Below, one piece after another: positions 1 to 9,244 of a stretch of 64,000 nt of DNA. The translations under genes and the position numbers were made by a program. The notes beneath the pieces were generated by a model, which saw only the letters and a program-made list of their open reading frames with translations, ran no database searches and was not told the origin of the DNA. This stretch comes from Pedobacter suwonensis (lineage in GTDB: Bacteria > Bacteroidota > Bacteroidia > Sphingobacteriales > Sphingobacteriaceae), in contig NZ_FOJM01000008.1 in assembly GCF_900111825.1 (NCBI RefSeq), positions 124,001 through 188,000 on the forward strand, given 5' to 3'. How positions within the stretch are numbered: position 1 is the stretch's first letter; every line of letters begins with the position of its first letter.

Positions 1-417
1 GATTTAGGTGGAGATGATTACATTACCAAGCCTTTTCGGATTGAGGAGCTTTTATTGCGCATTAACGCGATGTTTAAGCGGATAGCAAATAAAACAGATA
101 ACAATGATGAGGTGGCCGAAACGCAGTTTTCTATTGGTCGGTATCATTTCGATTATACCACTCAGATTATCACCGATAATGATCATCAGCAAAAACTATC
201 TACAAAAGAGGCTGAGCTTTTACGGCTATTGTGTTTGAAAAAGAATACCGTTTTAACCCGTGAGGAAGCCCTGTTAAGCATTTGGCACGATGACAATTAC
301 TTTAACGGAAGAAGCATGGATGTATTTTTAAGTAAACTGCGTAAGTATCTCAAGGCCGATCCTTCGGTTGAAATTATTAATGTACACGGAAAAGGTTATA
401 AGTTGTTGGTAAGTTAG
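1..417 (+). CDS. Response regulator, OmpR/PhoB type, C-terminal part (5' truncated by window)
   Basis: The reading frame is open from base 1, so the gene begins upstream of the window; an internal ATG at 55 is not its start. The first residues (GGDDYITKPF) are the end of a receiver domain, with the conserved Lys-Pro of the alpha5-beta5 switch region. After a short linker there is a winged-helix DNA-binding domain: SIGRYHFDY, then LSTKEAELLRLL, then TREEALLSIW, and a final beta hairpin ending in VHGKGYKLLVS, typical of OmpR/PhoB regulators. It is expected to be phosphorylated by a partner histidine kinase and to bind promoter DNA in the cytoplasm. The kinase is not visible here and is probably to the left. 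Target genes cannot be inferred. Confidence 0.93.
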   Translation, partial: DLGGDDYITKPFRIEELLLRINAMFKRIANKTDNNDEVAETQFSIGRYHFDYTTQIITDNDHQQKLSTKEAELLRLLCLKKNTVLTREEALLSIWHDDNYFNGRSMDVFLSKLRKYLKADPSVEIINVHGKGYKLLVS

Positions 418-511
418 ATCGTTGTTAAATGTTGGAATGTTGTAAAGTTAACATGTTCCTGGCGCCAAAATCAACTTTCCAAACATTAAACCTTACAACT
501 TTTTACTCCTC

Positions 512-1360
512 TTAAATATACAGGGTCTCCTGAATAGCCGGAATGATGCCGCGTTCCTGTGCCAGTTTAAACAAGGTATCAACTGCTTTACGGCCTTCTT
601 CGCCAAGGTTGATGCTGTATTTATTTACATACAGTTCGATGTGTTTGTACATCACGCTTTCTTCCATGGCCTGCGCATGCTGGCGGATAAAATCGATAGC
701 TGATTTTGGATGGGCAAAAGCAAACTCAACGGATTGGCGGATCAGGCGGTTAACTTTTAGCTGTACCTCGCGGTCTAAATTGCGATTAATCACAATTCCC
801 CCTAATGGAATAGCGCAACCGGTAAGTTTTTCCCAATAATCACCCAGATCAACAATCCTGGTCAAACCCTTGTCCTGATAGGTAAACCTGTTTTCGTGGA
901 TGATCAGGCCTAAATCAATCTGCTCATTAATCAAGGCTGATTCAATCTCTGAAAACACAAGTTCTTGTTTGTTTTGCAAGTGTGGATAGGCAATCCCCAA
1001 TAAGAAATTGGCGGTAGTATATTTTCCGGGTATCCCGATTTTGAGTTTATTGTTTGGCGTTTGGAGTTGAGGGTCATCTGGACCTTCAAACTGTTTTTTG
1101 CTGATCAATAAGGGGCCGACACCGAAGCCCAGGGCGCTACCGGCATCTAATAAAGCATACTGATTAGCTACGTAGGCAAATGCATGGAAACTTAACTTGG
1201 TAATATCTAATTCGCTCCTAAGTGCCTTTTGGTTTAGGGTTTCAACATCATCATAGTAAACCTCAAATGTTAATCCCTCCGTATCAATTTTATGGTGAAT
1301 GAGCGCATCGAAAATAAATGTATCGTTAGGGCAGGGAGAAAATCCAAGTGTAAGTTTCAT
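512..1360 (-). CDS. mqnD: 1,4-dihydroxy-6-naphthoate synthase (menaquinone, futalosine pathway)
   Basis: The product is 282 aa, close to the usual MqnD length. The N-terminus (LGFSPCPNDTFIFDAL) is the MqnA/MqnD family signature, a periplasmic-binding-protein-like fold adapted to cyclic dehypoxanthine futalosine. The PCPND segment and the later LLISKK and GKYTTANFLL segments fit MqnD better than MqnA. The enzyme converts cyclic de-hypoxanthinyl-futalosine to 1,4-dihydroxy-6-naphthoate in the cytoplasm. The gene lies downstream of mqnB on the same strand, 118 bp apart, so the two are likely co-expressed. A perfect 26-bp palindrome lies in the gap. Other futalosine genes (mqnA, mqnC) are not in the window. 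MqnA is the main alternative assignment. Confidence 0.88.
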   Translation of the reverse strand: MKLTLGFSPCPNDTFIFDALIHHKIDTEGLTFEVYYDDVETLNQKALRSELDITKLSFHAFAYVANQYALLDAGSALGFGVGPLLISKKQFEGPDDPQLQTPNNKLKIGIPGKYTTANFLLGIAYPHLQNKQELVFSEIESALINEQIDLGLIIHENRFTYQDKGLTRIVDLGDYWEKLTGCAIPLGGIVINRNLDREVQLKVNRLIRQSVEFAFAHPKSAIDFIRQHAQAMEESVMYKHIELYVNKYSINLGEEGRKAVDTLFKLAQERGIIPAIQETLYI

Positions 1361-1401
1361 CTATTTATTTTTTTGTTTTCAGTTGTTAGATGGAGCCTTT
1401 T

Positions 1402-1427
1402 ACAATTAAAATAATTATTTTAATTGT
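1402..1427. repeat. Perfect 26-bp palindrome between mqnB and mqnD
   Basis: Thirteen bases, ACAATTAAAATAA, are followed directly by their exact reverse complement. It contains only two G/C pairs. It may be an operator for a dimeric regulator or a weak hairpin in the mqnB-mqnD transcript. It is not a normal terminator because the stem is AT-rich and there is no loop. Confidence 0.6.
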
Positions 1428-1478
1428 GTCGGGTTCATAAACCAAAATTAAGTACTGCGGTAAACTAATTGGTCATAA

Positions 1479-2102
1479 TCAGTTCATTTCTCCAATAAAC
1501 GCGATGGCCCAGTCGTTTAAGTTCTTGATGGCCAAACCAATTTTCCAGTTGTCTTTATTTCTCGGCTCTACATAATTAGAGATGCTTCTGATCTGCAAAC
1601 TTTTAATATTTAATTGTTTACAGGCATAAAAAACAGCGGCGCCTTCCATGCTTTCAGTAGTTGGATTTAACCGGTTTATCAAATTTTTAATGCTTTTCTC
1701 ACTTCCCGTTACACAGTTTACGGTAATGCCGCTAACAGTGGGCAGGTTAATGTTCTCTGCTGTTGTTGAAGTGTAGTGGTTTTCCCCAAAACCTAAATCT
1801 ACGATGGTCAGAAATTCATCTTCATTCTCCGCACCCAATTCAGCAAAAGTATCTTCAGTAATATTTAGTACGGTACCTAAGGCGATATCACGGTCGAAGC
1901 TGCCGGCGATGCCTAAATTAACCACCAGGCTATATTTAGATGAAAGATATCTTCCCAGGGCAAAGGCTGTTGCTACCATTCCAACTCCGGTAATCAGCAG
2001 GTCAAAATTTTTACTTTCAACAAAATCAGTGTCGGGTAAATTAAAGTGCTGGTATAAGAAGGTAAGTTCAGCTTTTGTAGCCGCAACAACTAAGGTTTTC
2101 AT
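1479..2102 (-). CDS. mqnB: Futalosine hydrolase
   Basis: A 207-aa protein of the nucleoside phosphorylase / MTA-SAH nucleosidase fold. The N-terminal MKTLVVAATKAELTFL is followed by LLITGVGMVATAFALG (substrate-binding glycine-rich strand), VNLGIAGSF, and a C-terminal ESMEGAAVFYAC segment. The SMEGAA motif carries the catalytic/ribose-binding Met-Glu typical of these nucleosidases. It hydrolyses futalosine to dehypoxanthine futalosine plus hypoxanthine. Its position directly upstream of mqnD supports the futalosine assignment over a generic 5'-methylthioadenosine nucleosidase. Confidence 0.9.
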   Translation of the reverse strand: MKTLVVAATKAELTFLYQHFNLPDTDFVESKNFDLLITGVGMVATAFALGRYLSSKYSLVVNLGIAGSFDRDIALGTVLNITEDTFAELGAENEDEFLTIVDLGFGENHYTSTTAENINLPTVSGITVNCVTGSEKSIKNLINRLNPTTESMEGAAVFYACKQLNIKSLQIRSISNYVEPRNKDNWKIGLAIKNLNDWAIAFIGEMN

Positions 2103-2282
2103 TAAGTAAAGTTAACGAAATAAGTGGAATGTAAGGTGGATGAGGAAAACAGGACCAGTATAACCTGTGATAAAAAATGTAAAATGTAAGATGGAAGATG
2201 GAATGTGAACAGATCTGGGATGAATTTGGGCAAGACATATTTACATCATCCATTATCCGCCAAACATCATCCATTTTATCCG

Positions 2283-2290
2283 TATATTTG
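2283..2290 (+). promoter_or_regulatory. Bacteroidota -7 promoter box (TATATTTG)
   Basis: The octamer is an exact match to the Bacteroidota -7 consensus TAnnTTTG and lies 17 bp before the pterin synthase ATG at 2308. No good TTG element is seen 19 bp further upstream, so only the -7 element is supported. The leader would be about a dozen bases. Confidence 0.5.
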
Positions 2291-2307
2291 TATTTTATTT
2301 TATAGTA

Positions 2308-2718
2308 ATGATTTACATAACGAGAAAAGCATCATTTAATGCGGCGCACAAATTGGCGCGTACCGATTGGGATGATGATAGAAACAATGAAGTTTTTGGT
2401 AAATGCGCCAACCCGAACTGGCATGGCCATAACTACTGGTTATATGTTACCGTTAAGGGCGAAGTAAATCCGGAAACAGGTTTTCTGGTGGATTTAAAAT
2501 GGCTGAAAGACGTAATGAATGACTATGTGGTAGACAAGGTTGATCATAAAAATTTAAATCTTGATGTGGATTTTATGAAAGGCAAACTGGCTTCGACCGA
2601 AAATCTGGCCATCGAAATCTGGAAACAGCTTTGGGGTCCGATCGAAGCTAGCGGCGCAATTCTGCATTGCGTAAAAATCTATGAAACCGAAAATAATTTT
2701 GTTGAATACTTTGGTTAA
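2308..2718 (+). CDS. 6-pyruvoyltetrahydropterin synthase / QueD family protein
   Basis: A 136-aa T-fold enzyme. Zinc ligands are visible as His14 (NAAHKLA) and the His39-Gly-His41 pair, with the catalytic cysteine at Cys33. The Cys-to-His spacing is C-x5-HGH (CANPNWHGH). In published analyses of the family this spacing is typical of 6-pyruvoyltetrahydropterin synthase (PTPS-II), whereas queuosine-pathway QueD usually has C-x3-HGH. The substrate would be 7,8-dihydroneopterin triphosphate made by FolE, whose gene follows after 12 bp in an apparent operon. No other queuosine genes are adjacent. A product in tetrahydrobiopterin-like pterin synthesis is therefore as likely as queuosine precursor synthesis; the family is certain, the subfunction is not. 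Confidence 0.85.
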   Translation: MIYITRKASFNAAHKLARTDWDDDRNNEVFGKCANPNWHGHNYWLYVTVKGEVNPETGFLVDLKWLKDVMNDYVVDKVDHKNLNLDVDFMKGKLASTENLAIEIWKQLWGPIEASGAILHCVKIYETENNFVEYFG

Positions 2719-2730
2719 AAACCTAAATTA

Positions 2731-3366
2731 ATGAGCAGTAAAGACATATTAAAAGGCGAATCGAGAGACGGCTATGTAAAAATAGACCGTTATAACGAAA
2801 ATAAAATTGAAGCGGTAGCCTCACATTATAAAGATATTCTTAGTCAGTTGGGCGAAAACCCTGAGCGCGAAGGTTTACTAAAAACACCTGAACGTGTAGC
2901 TAAAGCATTGCAGTATTTAACACATGGCTACGATTTAAAGCCAGATGAAATCCTACGGTCTGCCATGTTTGAAGAGGATTACAGCCAAATGGTGGTGGTT
3001 AAGGATATTGAGGTTTATTCGATGTGCGAACACCACATGCTGCCATTTTTTGGCAAAGCACATATTGCTTATATCCCTAACGGGCATATTGTAGGTTTAA
3101 GTAAAATTCCTCGTGTGGTTGATGCTTTTGCCCGTCGTTTACAGGTACAGGAACGCTTAACGAACGAAATCAGAGATTGTATCCAGAATACCCTTAGCCC
3201 GATGGGTGTGGCGGTAGTGATGGAGTGCAGGCACTTATGCATGTCTATGCGTGGAGTCCAAAAGCAAAATTCGGTCACCACAACATCGGCCTTTACTGGC
3301 ACCTTTTTAAGTAACGATAAAACAAGAGCCGAGTTTTTGAGGTTAATTACCGCGAGTTTAGATTAA
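2731..3366 (+). CDS. folE: GTP cyclohydrolase I
   Basis: A 211-aa GTP cyclohydrolase I, which converts GTP to 7,8-dihydroneopterin triphosphate plus formate. This is the first step of folate and biopterin synthesis. Zinc ligands are visible as Cys99 and His102 ([10 protein letters not shown]) and Cys170 ([10 protein letters not shown]). The N-terminal helix region ([20 protein letters not shown]) and the [18 protein letters not shown] segment are canonical. It lies 12 bp downstream of the pterin synthase gene, so the two enzymes probably act in sequence. There is no internal sign of truncation. Confidence 0.97.
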   Translation: MSSKDILKGESRDGYVKIDRYNENKIEAVASHYKDILSQLGENPEREGLLKTPERVAKALQYLTHGYDLKPDEILRSAMFEEDYSQMVVVKDIEVYSMCEHHMLPFFGKAHIAYIPNGHIVGLSKIPRVVDAFARRLQVQERLTNEIRDCIQNTLSPMGVAVVMECRHLCMSMRGVQKQNSVTTTSAFTGTFLSNDKTRAEFLRLITASLD

Positions 3367-3451
3367 TTGTATCAGGTAAAAAGTAATAAGTATCAAGTAA
3401 GGTATAAATAATAACGCTAGCCGCCAAACGCGATACACCAAACTAATTATA

Positions 3452-4333
3452 ATGAAAGCATATATTTTTCCCGGACAGGGAGCACAGTTTGTAGGTATGG
3501 GTAAAGATCTTTATGAAAACCCAAAAGCTGCAGCATTATTTGAACAGGCCAACGAAATTATTGGTTTCCGCATTAGCGACATTATGTTTAGCGGAACAGA
3601 TGAAGAGCTTAAACAAACAAATGTAACCCAACCGGCAATTTTTTTGCATTCGGTTATTTTAGCCAAGGTTTTAGGCGATGATTTTAAACCAGATATGGTT
3701 GCGGGTCACTCTTTAGGCGAATTTTCGGCTTTGGTTGCTGCAAATGCATTGAGCTTTGAAGATGGATTAAAATTGGTTATTGCCCGCGCAAATGCCATGC
3801 AAAAAGCATGTGAGGCACAACCGTCAACCATGGCAGCAATTTTGGGTTTAGCTGATGAAGTGGTTGAAAAAATCTGCGCAGAAATTGATGCCGTGGTAGT
3901 GCCAGCAAATTATAACTGCCCTGGCCAATTGGTTATTTCAGGAAGTATTGAAGGTATTGATCTGGCTTGTGCCAAATTAACGGAAGCAGGAGCAAAAAGA
4001 GCATTAAAATTGAATGTTGGTGGTGCATTTCATTCCCCTTTAATGGAACCGGCAAAAATTGAATTACAGGCTGCTATTGAAGCCACTAACATCGCATCTC
4101 CAATCTGCCCGGTTTATCAGAATGTTGATGCCAGGCCATATACAGACCCCGCTGAAATAAAAGCCAATTTAATTAAACAATTAACCGGTGCTGTGCGTTG
4201 GACACAAACAGTAGGCAACATGCTTGCAGATGGTGCAACTGAATTTGTAGAAGTTGGTCCGGGCAATGTATTGCAGGGATTGGTTAAAAAAGTAAGCCGC
4301 GAAGTACAGACAAGCAGTGCTGTTTTAGCTTAA
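3452..4333 (+). CDS. fabD: Malonyl-CoA:ACP transacylase
   Basis: A 293-aa acyltransferase that moves malonyl from CoA to acyl carrier protein for fatty-acid synthesis in the cytoplasm. The N-terminal FPGQGAQFVGMGKDL is the family start signature. The nucleophile motif GHSLGEFSAL places the catalytic serine at residue 87. The second catalytic histidine is in GGAFHSPLM. The length is normal for FabD. It is a single gene followed 25 bp later by a strong hairpin terminator, and no other fab genes are adjacent. Confidence 0.96.
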   Translation: MKAYIFPGQGAQFVGMGKDLYENPKAAALFEQANEIIGFRISDIMFSGTDEELKQTNVTQPAIFLHSVILAKVLGDDFKPDMVAGHSLGEFSALVAANALSFEDGLKLVIARANAMQKACEAQPSTMAAILGLADEVVEKICAEIDAVVVPANYNCPGQLVISGSIEGIDLACAKLTEAGAKRALKLNVGGAFHSPLMEPAKIELQAAIEATNIASPICPVYQNVDARPYTDPAEIKANLIKQLTGAVRWTQTVGNMLADGATEFVEVGPGNVLQGLVKKVSREVQTSSAVLA

Positions 4334-4358
4334 TTTATTCAAATAGAATGAATAGTGC

Positions 4359-4395
4359 CAACGCCATAAACGAGAAGTTTATGGCGTTGCTTTTT
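4359..4395 (+). terminator. Rho-independent terminator after fabD
   Basis: A 13-bp perfect stem (CAACGCCATAAAC with its complement) closes a GAGAA loop and is followed by CTTTTT. It ends the fabD transcript just before the histidine kinase gene. Confidence 0.85.
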
Positions 4396-4422
4396 ATCAA
4401 TATTTAATATCTTTATCCGTAG

Positions 4423-7400
4423 ATGAAAATGAGCTTTGGTATAAAAATAAGATTTCTATTGCTTGTTTTGGGCTGTTGCCTTATTGCAACCTCTATTTCG
4501 CTAAGCAGGTTTACCACCAAAAGTGAACTGTTAGAACACGATGGAGCGGAAATCCAGCAAAACCTTTTGCTTAAAGAAAAAGCCGTACAAACATTTTTGG
4601 CCAATAAGCAGGAAGTGGCTAAAGCCAAACAGTTTCATCTGAACCCTAAAGATGCCATTGATTTCATTACAACCTATCGCGAGAGTAATGGAATAAATTT
4701 ATTGACCTTTGAAAATAACCAGCTCAAGTTCTGGAGTACTTATAAAGTTTCTGAAATAGACCCGGCTACTTTAAAGGAAGGCAGTTCTGTACTGTTTTTT
4801 TATAATGGCTGGTATGAGGTCATTAAAAGTACGCAGGGCAATTTCAGTCTCGTTTTCCTGATTTCCATTCAATCACAATATCCTTTTAAAGAAACCAAGT
4901 ATTTCAAGAGTGATATTGACCCTATTTTATCCAAAACAAAAATACTAACCTTTGCCTCTTTTACAGATAAGGATGTTTATGTTATCAAAAATCTGGAAAA
5001 TAAGTTTTTATTCGGATTAAAAGTAAAACCTGGTTATGCTGAAACCCATTATTCAGGTACACAATTGTGGTTGTTTGTTGCGGGCATGTTGTGCATCTGC
5101 ATGTTCTTCAATTCTTTAAGTTCATTCATTGCCAGGCGTGGACATATTGTTTGGGGTACGTTTTTGCTGTTGTTTTTCTTTCTGGCTTTTCGGTTAACAG
5201 ATCTGTATTATGGCTGGTTTAACCACCGGTTTACCTTGGATCTGTTCGATCCGAGGATATATGCAGATAATTTTCTGATGCCTTCTTTAGGCGATTTTCT
5301 CTTAAACGTTATCGCGCTCACCTGGCTACTCCTTTTTATGTATAACCATAAGGAACAATACAAGTTTCCGGAATGGATAAAGCGGAGTAAAACAATCGGA
5401 ATTATTATCCAGGCTGTGTTAATGGTGTTGATAGGGCGAATTGTTTGGGATACAGATGATATCTTTTTTGGATTGATATTTAACTCGAAAATTAATTTTG
5501 ATATCGTTAATATCCTTAAGCTTAGCGGAACAAGCTGGGTAGGTATTGTAATTTTATGTTTGGCATGGTTCCAGATTTACCTGATCACCGCTATCTCAGC
5601 AACGGTAAGCAGCCAGTTAAACGTAAACAATAGGATGCGCGTCATTATCTTCCTGTTCGGCTTTACTGGCGTTTTTATCTACAAGTTAGTGGTAGGTTTC
5701 AATGCATTTTTTATCGTTTTTGCACTTGTATTATTTATTGTGGCGAGGGCTGTTTATTTAAAGGAGAAGAACTTTTCAATCGGCATGTTTGCCATTGTGT
5801 TTTTCTGTCTCGCTTTCAATACATCTATTAAGTATACCAAGTATAAAGACATTAAAGAAAGAAGTTTACGTGAACCTCTGGCCAGAAAAGTGCAATCTTC
5901 TGAAGATCCGAATGCTATTGTTGCTTTGGGTACATTAGGCAATGAAATTGTTAAAGATAGCTTTCTGACGAGCTACTTTAGTCAAAATAGGGAAGGTAAT
6001 TATGCTGTGCTCAAAAATCACATTAAAGATTATTTAGATGGCTATTTAAGCCGCTACGACTATCAGATCTATCCCTATAACAAACTGGGTGCTGCAATCG
6101 AAAACGCTGATACACCCCCGATTGATAAGTATAAAAAGCTAGTGGAGGCTGGTTCAGTCAAAATAGATGGATCTAACTTTTTTTATCAGGTAAACAATAC
6201 TTTTGGTTATCAGGATTATTTTGGAATCATCTCAGTGGTAAACAATGGCAGTTTACTGGGTACACTAATTATCGAACTCAGGTCCAAACCATATAATTAT
6301 AATAACCGGCTACCCGACCTTCTCGGAGATCAGAAAATGATCAAAGACGAAGATTTTAAAGGTTATTCTATTGCTTTATACAGCAATAATAAATTGCTGA
6401 ATCAGTCTGGCAACTATACTTATCCTTTAGATGGAAGCATATTTAAAGGCAAAAAGGACGATTTCATCATTAATAATGATGATAAACAGCATTACAGTCA
6501 TTTGATCTATAAGCCTACTGAAAGCAAAATGGTTGTGATTAGCAAAGAGAAAGTAGATTATGTAGAACGTTTGGCTGCCCTATCATTTTTCTTTTTGATA
6601 TTTATCATTTTCTCCCTGGTACTCTATGGTTTAATATGGTTAATCAAAAATCTCGATGATGATAAAGTAGGCTGGTTTAGCATCAACAGGTCTTTAATGA
6701 TTAATGCCAATAAGATTTTGTATAAAACCAGAATCCAGGTATCTATTGTATTGGCTGTAGTGGCCACACTGGTTATTGTGGGTTGGGGAACCTACTACTA
6801 TATGAACAATGAATATCGCGGACAGCAAGACACGATATTAAAAGATAAGATAAGAAAAGTTCAGCAGAATTTTGAAAAGCAGGTGTTCAGCAATGGTATT
6901 ATTGCAAACGATGAGAATGCCGCAGCAGATTTTAATAATTTTGCCGATATCAACAATGCTGATTTAAACTTGTACGATCTGAGCGGAAACCTGATCATGA
7001 CTACTTATCCCAAGCTGTATAATTATAGAATTATTGGTAAAAAAATGGGACCAAAAGCGTTCTTTTCATTAAGTGGTCTGCACCGTTCAGAATATATTAA
7101 CCCTAAGGAGAACATTGGAAGTTTAATTTACGCTGCCGCCTATGCCCCCATCAGGAATGCCCAGAACAAAACGATTGCTTATATCGGTTTGCCGAACTAT
7201 TCTAACGAAGAGGAGTATAGCGATAAACTGGCACTTTTTGTAAGTAACCTGATTAATCTGTACGCGCTGGTATTTGTAGCTATTGGCGTATTGGCTGTAT
7301 TTTTAGCTAATCAGATTACCAATCCGTTAACCTTCATTCAGGAGAGTATCAGTAAGACCAAAATAGGGCAGAAGAACGAGCCCATTGTATGGCGGAGGCA

Positions 7401-8154
7401 TGATGAAATCGGTTCTTTAATTAAGGAGTATAACCATATGATTGCTGCTTTGGAAGAGAGTGCAATCAAACTGGCCAGATCAGAACGGGAGAGTGCGTGG
7501 CGTGAGATGGCCAAACAGGTGGCTCATGAAATTAAGAATCCACTAACCCCGTTAAAGTTAGGTGTTCAGTTGTTGGAAAAATCATGGAGAGAGAAAGATC
7601 CAAATTTCGAACAAAAGTTTAATAAGTTCAGCAAATCATTTATAGAACAGATTGACAGTCTTTCTAAAATTGCTTCCGAGTTTTCTAATTTCGCCAAAAT
7701 GCCCGATACCAATCTGGAACGACTTTCTTTACTTCCAATTATCGAACAGGCAAGAGAAGTATTTAAAAGTACTGAAAATGTAACTATCGAGGTGCAGAAC
7801 AAGAGCGAAAAGGATATCATGATCCTGGCAGACCATGATCAGCTGCTAAGAACATTTAACAACCTGCTTAAAAATGCGATAGAAGCTATAGACGAAGAAT
7901 CGTTATGCTGCATTACCATCATTATATATGCCGATATGAAAAATGCATATATAGAAATAAAGGACAATGGGAAAGGCATACCACCTTCACTGCAAGATAA
8001 AATATTTGTGCCGAATTTCACTACTAAGACATCCGGTACAGGCTTAGGCCTGGCTTTTGTTAAGCAGGCTGTAGAAAATGCTGGCGGTTCAGTTAAGTTT
8101 ACCTCAATAAACGGTTTAGGAACAACATTCTATCTGAACTTTCCTTTGATTTAA
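4423..8154 (+). CDS. Large membrane sensor histidine kinase, NtrY-like architecture
   Basis: A 1243-aa protein. An N-terminal membrane helix (residues about 5-25) is followed by an extracytoplasmic segment. A cluster of about eight hydrophobic helices follows between residues 200 and 480. A second extracytoplasmic region, a helix near 720, a third sensor-like domain and a helix near 955 come next. A HAMP segment (NQITNPLTFIQESI) leads into the kinase core. The H-box histidine is residue 1035 (VAHEIKNPLTPLKLG). The ATPase domain has an N box (LLKNAIEAI), a G1 box (DNGKGIPP) and a G2 box (GTGLGLAF). The HEIKNPLTPL sequence and HAMP arrangement resemble NtrY-type nitrogen-sensing kinases, but the ligand is unknown. 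No response regulator is adjacent; the truncated regulator at base 1 is four genes away. Confidence 0.9.
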   Translation: MKMSFGIKIRFLLLVLGCCLIATSISLSRFTTKSELLEHDGAEIQQNLLLKEKAVQTFLANKQEVAKAKQFHLNPKDAIDFITTYRESNGINLLTFENNQLKFWSTYKVSEIDPATLKEGSSVLFFYNGWYEVIKSTQGNFSLVFLISIQSQYPFKETKYFKSDIDPILSKTKILTFASFTDKDVYVIKNLENKFLFGLKVKPGYAETHYSGTQLWLFVAGMLCICMFFNSLSSFIARRGHIVWGTFLLLFFFLAFRLTDLYYGWFNHRFTLDLFDPRIYADNFLMPSLGDFLLNVIALTWLLLFMYNHKEQYKFPEWIKRSKTIGIIIQAVLMVLIGRIVWDTDDIFFGLIFNSKINFDIVNILKLSGTSWVGIVILCLAWFQIYLITAISATVSSQLNVNNRMRVIIFLFGFTGVFIYKLVVGFNAFFIVFALVLFIVARAVYLKEKNFSIGMFAIVFFCLAFNTSIKYTKYKDIKERSLREPLARKVQSSEDPNAIVALGTLGNEIVKDSFLTSYFSQNREGNYAVLKNHIKDYLDGYLSRYDYQIYPYNKLGAAIENADTPPIDKYKKLVEAGSVKIDGSNFFYQVNNTFGYQDYFGIISVVNNGSLLGTLIIELRSKPYNYNNRLPDLLGDQKMIKDEDFKGYSIALYSNNKLLNQSGNYTYPLDGSIFKGKKDDFIINNDDKQHYSHLIYKPTESKMVVISKEKVDYVERLAALSFFFLIFIIFSLVLYGLIWLIKNLDDDKVGWFSINRSLMINANKILYKTRIQVSIVLAVVATLVIVGWGTYYYMNNEYRGQQDTILKDKIRKVQQNFEKQVFSNGIIANDENAAADFNNFADINNADLNLYDLSGNLIMTTYPKLYNYRIIGKKMGPKAFFSLSGLHRSEYINPKENIGSLIYAAAYAPIRNAQNKTIAYIGLPNYSNEEEYSDKLALFVSNLINLYALVFVAIGVLAVFLANQITNPLTFIQESISKTKIGQKNEPIVWRRHDEIGSLIKEYNHMIAALEESAIKLARSERESAWREMAKQVAHEIKNPLTPLKLGVQLLEKSWREKDPNFEQKFNKFSKSFIEQIDSLSKIASEFSNFAKMPDTNLERLSLLPIIEQAREVFKSTENVTIEVQNKSEKDIMILADHDQLLRTFNNLLKNAIEAIDEESLCCITIIIYADMKNAYIEIKDNGKGIPPSLQDKIFVPNFTTKTSGTGLGLAFVKQAVENAGGSVKFTSINGLGTTFYLNFPLI

Positions 8155-8194
8155 GTTAAAATAAGGTAGATGGATTAATCTGATGGTGGATGTG

Positions 8195-9097
8195 TTATTT
8201 CAACTCCACTTGCGCTTTGCCCATGGTATTGCCATCAGCATATAAAATAACGGTATATATGCCCTTTATAAATGGCTTAGGATTTGTCCAATCGATAACG
8301 TAGGTGCTATCGTCATTATTGTAATTGATAAAAATAGAATGGCTGAACTGCATATCCTGTCCGTCAGCCTCAAAATGGTTTTCCTCGTTGGCAAGCAGGT
8401 TTCCTGCCGGATCAAATACCCGAAGATAAATGTTATGATGTCCTTTTTCTGCCAACTGATTAGGTACAATGTTAAAACGTACGCTTAACTTTTGGGCAGT
8501 AGATGATTTGGTAACCTCAACTTTTTTGCCGCTTGATTTTGTTCTGAAAGCAATAATTTCGGCCCATTGTAACTTTAATGCTGCGGCCGTTTTAACTTTT
8601 GCGTTTAAATTGGAGTTTTCGCTCTCCAGGTTCGCAGCCTTGTTACTGATGTTTCTGAGCGTATTTTGCAAGCTATCGCGGCTGTTTTTTAGAAAGATAT
8701 TATCTTTTTGTAGCTGAATAATCTGATCGTTGTAGTTTTTTACAAATGTTTTCAGTTCATTAATCTTTGTATTGGCCCTGTCGATTTCGGCTTGGGTAAT
8801 CTGGTTCTTTTCTAAAGCTTTCTTTAACTCTTCTATTTTTGTTCGCGCAAGCTTCTGCTCCTCAATGAGTTTTTCGTTCAAATCAAGATTCAAAGCATTA
8901 ACCTTATCAAGTTCAACCTCAATCTTTTCTACTTCAAGCCGGAGTTTATCTTTTTCTGCACTAACGGTAACAAATCTTTCACTTTGCTTTCGGTCTTTAA
9001 AAAACAAGTAAGCATTTGTGCCAATTAGAGCGGCAATAACGATGACAAGGAAGTAAATTTTGTTTCTATCACCCTTATTAATCTTTTGTGGTTCCAT
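8195..9097 (-). CDS. Membrane-anchored coiled-coil protein of unknown function
   Basis: A 300-aa protein. It has a short basic N-terminus, one transmembrane helix at about residues 11-32 (IYFLVIVIAALIGTNAYLFF), a long heptad-rich coiled coil from about 40 to 165 (many Leu, Glu and Lys repeats), and a C-terminal beta-rich domain of about 120 residues. The topology suggests N-in, with the coiled coil in the periplasm. I do not recognise a named family; similar proteins are commonly left as hypothetical in Bacteroidota. It is convergent with the histidine kinase gene, 40 bp apart, and divergent from the GHL10 gene. Confidence 0.75.
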   Translation of the reverse strand: MEPQKINKGDRNKIYFLVIVIAALIGTNAYLFFKDRKQSERFVTVSAEKDKLRLEVEKIEVELDKVNALNLDLNEKLIEEQKLARTKIEELKKALEKNQITQAEIDRANTKINELKTFVKNYNDQIIQLQKDNIFLKNSRDSLQNTLRNISNKAANLESENSNLNAKVKTAAALKLQWAEIIAFRTKSSGKKVEVTKSSTAQKLSVRFNIVPNQLAEKGHHNIYLRVFDPAGNLLANEENHFEADGQDMQFSHSIFINYNNDDSTYVIDWTNPKPFIKGIYTVILYADGNTMGKAQVELK

Positions 9098-9244
9098 TTA
9101 ATAACACTGTATCTTCTATAAATTAATATACTTTTGTTCTCCATAGGTAAATGGGGTACACAATTAATTTTATCAAGGCGCAAATTAAAATTTTTAATAA
9201 AGTTATAAGAGTTTTTAAAAAAAATCGTTTACTTGCTAATGTTC

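Noticed and set aside
543..839. Plus-strand ORF opposite mqnD
   Set aside because: Shadow of the mqnD coding frame with no start context or protein-like features; the same applies to the other antisense frames.
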